Below, one piece after another: positions 4,283-9,167 of a stretch of 9,167 nucleotides of DNA. The position numbers were made by a program, and so were the translations under genes. The notes below the pieces were generated by a model that did not search any database, had not been told where the DNA came from, and saw nothing but the letters and a program-made list of their open reading frames with translations. This DNA is from an uncultured Ruminiclostridium sp. (GTDB lineage Bacteria; Bacillota; Clostridia; Oscillospirales; Ruminococcaceae), in contig CAJUFF010000113.1 in the NCBI GenBank assembly GCA_910585505.1, positions 1 through 9,167 on the forward strand. Reading direction: 5' to 3'. The first letter of the stretch is position 1. Every line of letters begins with the position of its first letter.

Positions 4283-4918
4283 ATGATAAGTCTTTACACC
4301 GGAACGCCCGGCAGCGGAAAGTCATATCACGCAACGGAAAAAATAGATATAGCCTTACGCCGTGGGGTAAATGTAATATGCAATTACAGCATAAAGACCA
4401 ATTCCCGGCATAAAGGGATTTTTGTATATAAAAAGAACGCCGACTTGACAGTCGACTATCTGATGAGATTCGCCATGAAATTTCATGTACCTGATAAGGA
4501 AAGTCAAACGGTAATAGTCATTGACGAAGCCCATATAAAGTTTAATTCCCGCGGCTACGATATTAAAGAACGTCTTGAATGGCTGGAATTCCTCGCCGTT
4601 ACCCGTCATATCGGCTATGACGTAATCCTCATCACCCAGAACGACCGCGCGATAGATCGGCAGGTCAGAGGACTGATAGAATATAATTTTAAGCACCGTA
4701 AGCTTACCGCCATGGGGTTCAAGGGTTGGTTTCTGGTTTTCATCTGTCATAAAAAGTATGTATATGTCAAGTATTGGTACGTCCTCAATGAAAAGGTAGA
4801 AAGCTATTTCTTTAATATAAAGAAGAAAACAGCCGCATTGTATGACACCTTTGCATTGTTTAAGGAATACAGCTTGCCGGATAAAATCCAAAAGCCGGAA
4901 AATAAAACCTGCATATAG
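4283..4918 (+). CDS. zot: Zot/pI-type assembly ATPase
   Basis: 211 residues. Walker A is GTPGSGKS (7-14), at the N-terminus as in the Zot family. Walker B is VIVIDEAH (77-84), followed by the family pattern FLAVTRHIGYDVILITQN (about 103-120) and DRAIDRQVR. The family drives ATP-dependent extrusion of the ssDNA-protein filament through the membrane. Classical pI/Zot proteins have a membrane span and a periplasmic domain that meets a secretin; here the protein stops at 211 residues and only a weak hydrophobic patch (148-155) is seen. The membrane part may be supplied by the 84-residue protein encoded just downstream. The start is supported by AGAGGTG at 4271-4277. The reading frame on the opposite strand (4355-4951) is a shadow. 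Family assignment is firm; single-membrane export is inference. Confidence 0.92.
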   Translation: MISLYTGTPGSGKSYHATEKIDIALRRGVNVICNYSIKTNSRHKGIFVYKKNADLTVDYLMRFAMKFHVPDKESQTVIVIDEAHIKFNSRGYDIKERLEWLEFLAVTRHIGYDVILITQNDRAIDRQVRGLIEYNFKHRKLTAMGFKGWFLVFICHKKYVYVKYWYVLNEKVESYFFNIKKKTAALYDTFALFKEYSLPDKIQKPENKTCI

Positions 4919-4931
4919 GGGAGGTAAGTAA

Positions 4932-5186
4932 ATGAATTTCTGGAACAACATAACAGACGGTATAAACGACGTATTTAATGAAATATTTCAGTTTATACTG
5001 CTGCTCCTTCCCGACAGCCCCTTTAAAGATTTCAGCTTGCCCCCCGAAATAGAAACCTTTTTAGGGTACTTAAATTATTACATACCCTTTGCGGAAATGG
5101 TATCAATAGGTCTTGTATGGATAACTGCCGTATCGGTCTATTATTCGTATCAGCTAATACTGCGGCTTATAAACGCGGTAAAATAA
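4932..5186 (+). CDS. Membrane protein next to Zot, pVI-like or assembly partner
   Basis: 84 residues. GGGGAGG (4918-4924) precedes the ATG and overlaps the Zot stop, suggesting tight coexpression. A short hydrophobic run (FQFILLLLP, 19-27) is followed by a PDSPFKDFSLPPE linker and a strong membrane helix at about 52-75, ending with basic residues (LRLINAVK). Two readings fit: a pVI-like minor coat protein of the attachment-protein end, or the detached membrane module of a split Zot/pI. Position favours neither decisively. No signal peptide. Confidence 0.75.
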   Translation: MNFWNNITDGINDVFNEIFQFILLLLPDSPFKDFSLPPEIETFLGYLNYYIPFAEMVSIGLVWITAVSVYYSYQLILRLINAVK

Positions 5187-5191
5187 TTAAG

Positions 5192-5266
5192 GCGGCGCCG
5201 CGCATGGGGGAAAGCGGAGCGAGAAAAGGGGGTCCCTATGCGCGGCGCCGCAAAATTATTTTTTAC
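5192..5266 (+). terminator. Very strong GC hairpin with purine loop; terminator or packaging/origin signal
   Basis: Arms 5192-5209 and 5234-5251 pair over 18 positions: 14 perfect (GCGGCGCCGCGCAT), one G-T wobble, then three G-C pairs. The 24-base loop (5210-5233) is almost all purine. The first ten bases of each arm are themselves a palindrome (GCGGCGCCGC). Downstream is CAAAATTATTTTTTACG, so an intrinsic terminator is possible, though four A and two more bases separate the stem from the T6 run (5259-5264). It is the strongest structure in the window and could instead be the packaging hairpin or an origin element of the phage. Confidence 0.65.
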
Positions 5267-5288
5267 GTTTGAAAAGGAGAAAAAAATC

Positions 5289-5450
5289 ATGAAAAATAAA
5301 TTTACCGAAAAAATAGTCAAAATCCTTGTTACAGCGCTCTGTCCTCTGCTTCTGATGTCGGCTTGCTATAAGCCTAACCGCTCATCAGAGCGAACGGTCA
5401 ACGGCTTGTACTCCGGAATAACATTCGGCATAGATTCTGCCGTTAACTGA
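5289..5450 (+). CDS. Mini-lipoprotein (53 aa)
   Basis: ATG 5289 is chosen because AAAAGGAG precedes it; the in-frame ATG at 5238 lies inside the hairpin arm. Residues 1-25 form a basic then hydrophobic signal sequence ending LLMSA before C26, a lipobox-like site (M at -3 is slightly atypical). Processing would leave a lipid-anchored peptide of about 28 residues beginning CYKPNRSSERTVNG, which contains no further cysteine. It lies between the Zot-side genes and the attachment protein gene. Small phage lipoproteins elsewhere act in superinfection exclusion or receptor blocking, but nothing in this sequence proves that. Alternatively it is a minor morphogenesis factor. The lipoprotein call is by eye. 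Confidence 0.66.
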   Translation: MKNKFTEKIVKILVTALCPLLLMSACYKPNRSSERTVNGLYSGITFGIDSAVN

Positions 5451-5479
5451 TTTGAAAATAAATATAGGGTGGTGATTAT

Positions 5480-7486
5480 ATGAAAGCTCTTTTTAAAACA
5501 GTATCCGTAACACTGGTTATCAGTGTTGCAATGCTGTTTTTTTCTTCCTCAGGCTCAAACAAGGTTGAAGCAGCGGGAGCGGGAGCCGTAATAAGCGCAG
5601 CGGCAGCCGTTTCGGTTATCGGCTCCATGATAATAGGAATAGCAACATATTTAGGCGATAAGCTTCCTGTTGTCAATGTTAAGGATTTTGTTAACTCCCC
5701 GGATTTTGAATCAAGTATCAGCGTAAGCGATGACGGAACAGCGGTTTTTAATCCGCCTTCGCCTTTTCCCTCCAAAATAAATGAAACCGTATTTAATGCA
5801 ACCGCAAGGGAAGCGGTAAATGAATATAATTCACAATTGCGTGTTTATGTCTGCGGAACGGGCGGCTCACCGGAAGGAGGAGGGAAAAACCGTATCCCCG
5901 GCTCTGTATTTAACGCTGCCGTATCCGCCGCTATTTTAGGCGCTCTCGGTTCCGAAGCTCTTGCCGATCCGGATAACCCAACAGGTTCCGCCGCGGGAAT
6001 CACCTTAGGCATATCCACCGTGAACGGAAAGCCGCAGAAGGTAACCACCACTTATGAGAAGTCAACCGTTGAAGTGTTTGATTATTTGGGTTTGGAATAC
6101 GTAGCTTTTGAATCGTTACTTGATGTAAAATGTGATTTTCTTGATACAGAAAGTTCCATATATAAAAAACCTTATTTTATAACATCAGATAATCAATTAT
6201 ATATATTTCCAAGAGATATCTACACCAGATCTAACTCACGCTATAATTCTTATTATATTTCTGAGTCATCAAATTCTTCTTGGTGTTCAGTTAGTGGAAG
6301 TACTTATGGCTCATTATCTGATGTATATCGAAGTTTTCGGTTTTATGAAAATAATGGTATATTTTGTATGGCGTTTTATTGTGCCGGAAAAGAAGTTTCT
6401 CAATTATATAGGTCACAATTTATATATAGTTCCCCTCAATTAACATCATATCCGGTGTTATTTTCTGATAAATCACAATATGACAAAATAGCAAGTAATT
6501 CATTTAATAATATAGAAAAAACATTATATTTTTATAATGCACAAAATTCATCTGACGAAATAACAGGTAATGATATATTATCTGTTGATATAATATCAGC
6601 AGGATATTTTATTGGAAATCCTACAGGCAGTACTCTATCAACTGCCGGTAAAATGTTATCTGGTACCGAAAACGCAGTACAAGGTGGCACAAAAACAACC
6701 TATTCCGACCTGTCGGACATAGAAAAAGCAATCTATGCCTTGGCAAAGCAGAACGGCAAAACCTACGAAGAAATGCTTGAGCAATCAAACTTGGTAGTGG
6801 AAAACGGACAAATCTACCTTGAAGGACTGGACGGAATGACCCACACCATAGAAAACCTTTTGACCGAATTTGACAAGCTGATTGAGCAGGGAAATATCAA
6901 CAATGAAAATATCGTCGCTTCGGTGGAGCAGCTTAAAGCAATTCTTGAATATCTCAAGGGTTTGAATATCGAGGGTTTGGGCGAATATATCCGACAGCTT
7001 GAAACAACATTAGACGGTCTGAAGCAGGGAGATGAAAACAGGGAAGCGGTACTTCAGGAAATATCCGCGCAGCTCACCGAGCTAAAAGAAAATCTTGATA
7101 CACTCGGTTTTGCCGAAGTAAGCGCCGATATTAAAAATATATCCCAAATTCTAAGCGACGCCGCATCAAAAGAACTTGACGTAAACGAAATAGAAAATAT
7201 CGATCCGGATTGGTACATAGAAAAATTTCCTTTTTGTCTGCCTTTTGATTTTTACCGTATAATCACTTTATTTGTCCGCGACCCCGTTCCGCCTGTCTTT
7301 ACGGTTCCGATTAAAGCGGATATTAACGCGTTCGGACTGGATCAATCCGTCGATGAGGAAATTGTGCTTGATTTGACGATTTTTAAGGTTAACGGGGTTG
7401 ATATTGTTCAAGTTGTTCTTAACTTCGTTTGTATATTGGGATTTGTGCTTATGCTTATTCATATAACCACAAAATTCTTTGTTTAA
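5480..7486 (+). CDS. Attachment (pIII-like) minor coat protein
   Basis: 668 residues. The ribosome site is GGGTGGTG (5467-5474). Residues 1-31 form a signal peptide ending near VEA, followed by a second small-residue hydrophobic stretch (about 32-58). An N-terminal domain (about 60-190) contains a short Gly-rich patch (GGSPEGGGK, about 111-119). Residues about 190-395 are a Ser/Tyr/Asn-rich segment encoded by markedly AT-richer DNA than the flanks, the likely receptor-binding part. Residues about 405-560 look helical or coiled-coil (DIEKAIYALAKQNGKTYEEM, later LKQGDENREAVLQEISAQL). The end has FPFCLPFDFYRI, FTVPIKAD and a terminal membrane helix (about 643-664). Secreted, C-terminally anchored and placed between the coat genes and Rep, it fits the adsorption protein of the virion tip. 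It overlaps nothing downstream; Rep starts 13 bases later. Family resemblance is architectural. Confidence 0.8.
   Translation: MKALFKTVSVTLVISVAMLFFSSSGSNKVEAAGAGAVISAAAAVSVIGSMIIGIATYLGDKLPVVNVKDFVNSPDFESSISVSDDGTAVFNPPSPFPSKINETVFNATAREAVNEYNSQLRVYVCGTGGSPEGGGKNRIPGSVFNAAVSAAILGALGSEALADPDNPTGSAAGITLGISTVNGKPQKVTTTYEKSTVEVFDYLGLEYVAFESLLDVKCDFLDTESSIYKKPYFITSDNQLYIFPRDIYTRSNSRYNSYYISESSNSSWCSVSGSTYGSLSDVYRSFRFYENNGIFCMAFYCAGKEVSQLYRSQFIYSSPQLTSYPVLFSDKSQYDKIASNSFNNIEKTLYFYNAQNSSDEITGNDILSVDIISAGYFIGNPTGSTLSTAGKMLSGTENAVQGGTKTTYSDLSDIEKAIYALAKQNGKTYEEMLEQSNLVVENGQIYLEGLDGMTHTIENLLTEFDKLIEQGNINNENIVASVEQLKAILEYLKGLNIEGLGEYIRQLETTLDGLKQGDENREAVLQEISAQLTELKENLDTLGFAEVSADIKNISQILSDAASKELDVNEIENIDPDWYIEKFPFCLPFDFYRIITLFVRDPVPPVFTVPIKADINAFGLDQSVDEEIVLDLTIFKVNGVDIVQVVLNFVCILGFVLMLIHITTKFFV
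6061..6660 (+). other. AT-rich cassette inside the attachment gene
   Basis: Between about 6061 and 6660 the DNA becomes much richer in A+T, with codons such as ATA, TTA, AAT, TAT and TCA, whereas the flanks prefer GC-ending codons. The encoded part is rich in Ser, Tyr, Asn and Phe with few Ala/Gly. The change is abrupt on both sides while the frame stays open, as expected if a receptor-binding domain was exchanged by recombination. Boundaries are by eye. Confidence 0.6.
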
Positions 7487-7499
7487 GGAGCTTATATTT

Positions 7500-8897
7500 A
7501 TGACGCCAAAATTTGAAATGAACTGGAAAGTAGACTGGTTAACCATGACTTTAACCCCAAAATTTGAAGTACCCGACTGTGACGGATTTTACAGCGATAT
7601 ATTAAAATATCTCGGTCTCAGCGAATATGAAAAGCTGTTTGAAAAAAAGTCCGGCGGCAAATACTACACAAAAACAATGCGCTACAACGACATTTCAATT
7701 AAAATTCCCGACAGCTTCAACGCCGATGTTCAGGGCTTCTGCATTGAATTTACCGGACACGGTATAGATTACTATATCGAACAAATGCGGCGTTTACATA
7801 AAGACTATGACGTTTGCAATCTATTGGCTTCTTTCCTGTCTCTGGCGGAAGGCGGAGCCTTTGCCTGTAATATTTCACGTCTCGATGTAGCTATTGATGA
7901 TATTTCCTATGAGGAAAAGCGGTATTATAAGCTTGACTTGGGCAGGATAGAGCGCGCGTTAAAGCGGCATGAATTTGCAACACGTCTTACTTGTAAGACG
8001 CATTACGGCAAGGACTTAGTGGAATTAACCGATATTACATATGAAAACAGTAAATTAAAGGGTTACAGCGGCAAAACCTTGTATATCGGAAATTCAAAGT
8101 CAAATACCCATATCCGCGTATATGATAAGCTGGCGGAACGCAAGGACAGGGGCTTTGAAGTCGACCCGAAAATAAAGCATTGGGCACGTTTTGAGCTTGT
8201 ATACAGAAATAAAAACGCTTTGGCGGTTGCGGAAAAGATAGTGGAGCTGTCGGGAAGCTGCGGAGCCTTTGAAAAATTCATGGCCGAAAACATCAACTAT
8301 TATATCCGCTTTGTGGTGGTAAAGGGTAAGCCCGATGTCAGCCATATGTGCCGATACAGTACAAAACGTTGGTGGCTTTCCTTCGTCGGTACCGTTGAGA
8401 AAGCAAAACTTGTACATATCAAGCCGGACAGAAACGAGTTTAAAAAGAAAGTCAATTGGTACAAGCGAACGGTTGCACCCACGGTGCGCGTTATTCTTGA
8501 AGTTGTTCCGATTGATCAATTCTTAATGATGACAAATGAAAACTCGATAGAAAGAGAAACGCCTAACCATGACCGTATATTACAAGACTTTCATGAAGCC
8601 AAAACGGACGATGAGAATGTACTTGGCATCAAGCGTTATGAAAATTATACTGACAATTATATAACCTTCATAGCAGAGCTTGAACGTAACCGCATAAAGA
8701 ACGAAATAAAGTATCTGCTGAATGGCTGCGCTCAATCTGAAATAGCTTCGATTCTCAAGAATGTTGACGAAGAGCCGGCCGAAGACATTTTACAATACTG
8801 CGACTATAAACAGATAGGCTTGTTTGCCGATGATTTGAGGTCACAAGACGTAGCTTTTTATGACAATCTTAAGAAAAGGAGTACCGCCCATGCGTGA
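7500..8897 (+). CDS. rep: Rolling-circle replication initiator (Rep_trans family)
   Basis: 465 residues from ATG 7500, chosen because AAGGAG (7485-7490) lies nine bases upstream; a TTG at 7479 would add seven residues. Residues about 9-95 form the N-terminal Rep domain (DWLTMTLTP, ILKYLGLSEYEKLF, FCIEFTGHGIDYY). ISRLDVAIDD (125-134) holds the likely metal-binding acidic residues. TLYIGNSKS (193-201) and HIRVYDKLAE (204-213) follow, with Y208 the probable nicking tyrosine beside D209, comparable to the Y-E pair of pT181-type Rep proteins. ARFELVYRN (229-237) is another family block. The protein would nick the double-strand origin and join strands during rolling-circle synthesis. The C-terminal 130 residues are unassigned. 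It overlaps the next gene by eight bases. It has a short paralogue at 1895. Family assignment is strong; the catalytic residues are inferred by pattern. Confidence 0.88.
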   Translation: MTPKFEMNWKVDWLTMTLTPKFEVPDCDGFYSDILKYLGLSEYEKLFEKKSGGKYYTKTMRYNDISIKIPDSFNADVQGFCIEFTGHGIDYYIEQMRRLHKDYDVCNLLASFLSLAEGGAFACNISRLDVAIDDISYEEKRYYKLDLGRIERALKRHEFATRLTCKTHYGKDLVELTDITYENSKLKGYSGKTLYIGNSKSNTHIRVYDKLAERKDRGFEVDPKIKHWARFELVYRNKNALAVAEKIVELSGSCGAFEKFMAENINYYIRFVVVKGKPDVSHMCRYSTKRWWLSFVGTVEKAKLVHIKPDRNEFKKKVNWYKRTVAPTVRVILEVVPIDQFLMMTNENSIERETPNHDRILQDFHEAKTDDENVLGIKRYENYTDNYITFIAELERNRIKNEIKYLLNGCAQSEIASILKNVDEEPAEDILQYCDYKQIGLFADDLRSQDVAFYDNLKKRSTAHA

Positions 8898-9150
8898 CGA
8901 ACTGTATTCATTGCCGGAAAACTTCCATATTTTTGAAAACTGCGGCAAATGCCTTTGCGCAATGTGCAAATATTTTTATTTAAGCGCGTGCCGTGCCTGT
9001 CCGTTCTGTTATTATTTAAAAGGAGCCGCCGTTGTAAAATATTGCAGGTTTTTTGTTCCAAACTCCGCCGATTGGATTGTACAGGATTGGTACGAACTGG
9101 ATAATGTGACGGATCCTCCGATAGGCCCGTTTGATGATTTAAAAAAGTAA
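8890..9150 (+). CDS. Cys-rich small protein (86 aa)
   Basis: ATG 8890 follows AAAAGGAG (about 8874-8881) and overlaps the end of rep by eight bases, so the two are coupled. Eight cysteines, most in CGKCLCAMCKY and SACRACPFCYY (C18, C21, C23, C26, C34, C37, C40, then C52), suggest binding of one or two zinc ions. The C-terminus is acidic with aromatic residues (DWIVQDWYELDNV). A partial resemblance in the CxxC...C...CPF order to the early protein at 1488 is noted. The role is unknown; coupling to rep suggests a replication or regulatory accessory. The gene ends 17 bases before the end of the window, and no downstream terminator is visible. Confidence 0.72.
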   Translation: MRDELYSLPENFHIFENCGKCLCAMCKYFYLSACRACPFCYYLKGAAVVKYCRFFVPNSADWIVQDWYELDNVTDPPIGPFDDLKK

Positions 9151-9167
9151 GGTTTTTTTGCATGAAA

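Noticed and set aside
4355..4951. 198-codon minus-strand frame
   Set aside because: Shadow of the Zot gene, which has clear Walker motifs in the forward frame.
5238..5288. ATG at 5238 as start of the lipoprotein gene
   Set aside because: It lies in the hairpin arm without a ribosome site and would put a polar extension before a normal signal peptide; ATG 5289 follows AAAAGGAG.
8100..8519. 139-codon minus-strand frame within rep
   Set aside because: Antisense shadow with no ribosome site or recognisable motif; the forward frame holds Rep family blocks.
29..9150. Direct repeat TAAAAAAGTAA at 29-39 and 9140-9150 as attachment sites
   Set aside because: Low-complexity A-run of 11 bases, and both copies lie at or in gene 3' ends; chance is likely without flanking context.
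9140..9160. AAAAAAG-TAAGG-TTTTTTT as a terminator after the last gene
   Set aside because: The stem would be A-T pairs only with no GC core, too weak to call, and the window ends there.

Overview
The window reads as the core genome of a filamentous, single-stranded DNA phage (inovirus type) in a prophage-like layout, probably from a low-to-moderate-GC Gram-positive host of the Clostridia kind. The phage call rests on four independent signatures in one transcription direction: a Zot/pI-type assembly ATPase with intact Walker A and B motifs, a small signal-peptide-bearing major coat protein, a long secreted C-terminally anchored attachment protein of pIII type, and a rolling-circle Rep_trans-type initiator. 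The host call is inference. It rests on strong AGGAGG-like ribosome sites, a consensus sigma-A promoter, a Zot protein lacking the usual long extracytoplasmic domain, no secretin gene, and a lipoprotein signal sequence. No integrase, transposase, tRNA or CRISPR array is visible, and the element's ends cannot be fixed.

Layout. On the minus strand (28-1158) lies a two-gene lysogeny-type operon: a Cro/C1-type repressor followed by a zinc-ribbon / DUF2726 nuclease-like / CFI-box protein. A 184-base control region (1159-1342) holds three copies of one palindromic operator and a consensus promoter firing rightward. The rightward unit starts with small early genes (1343-2914), including a shortened paralogue of the replication initiator. 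A hairpin-rich non-coding stretch (2915-3036) follows, then a candidate ssDNA-binding protein, three tiny membrane proteins, the major coat protein and a terminator-like hairpin (4236-4256). Next come Zot, an 84-residue membrane protein, an 18-bp GC-rich hairpin, a 53-residue lipoprotein, the attachment protein, the full-length initiator and a Cys-rich protein ending at 9150.

How the genes would work together: the repressor would hold the rightward promoter shut by binding operators around its start point. Once released, the early genes and Rep would drive rolling-circle replication, the candidate ssDNA-binding protein would coat the product strand, and the coat proteins and Zot would extrude the virion through a single membrane. 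A leader element of about 40 bases (weak stem, A-rich loop, AAAGGA ribosome site) recurs in front of four early genes and could be a shared translational operator.

Most unusual points: the repeated leader, the short Rep paralogue with an altered active-site motif, the AT-rich cassette inside the attachment protein, the nuclease-like passenger gene in the repressor operon, two candidate origin/packaging structures, and the phage-encoded mini-lipoprotein.
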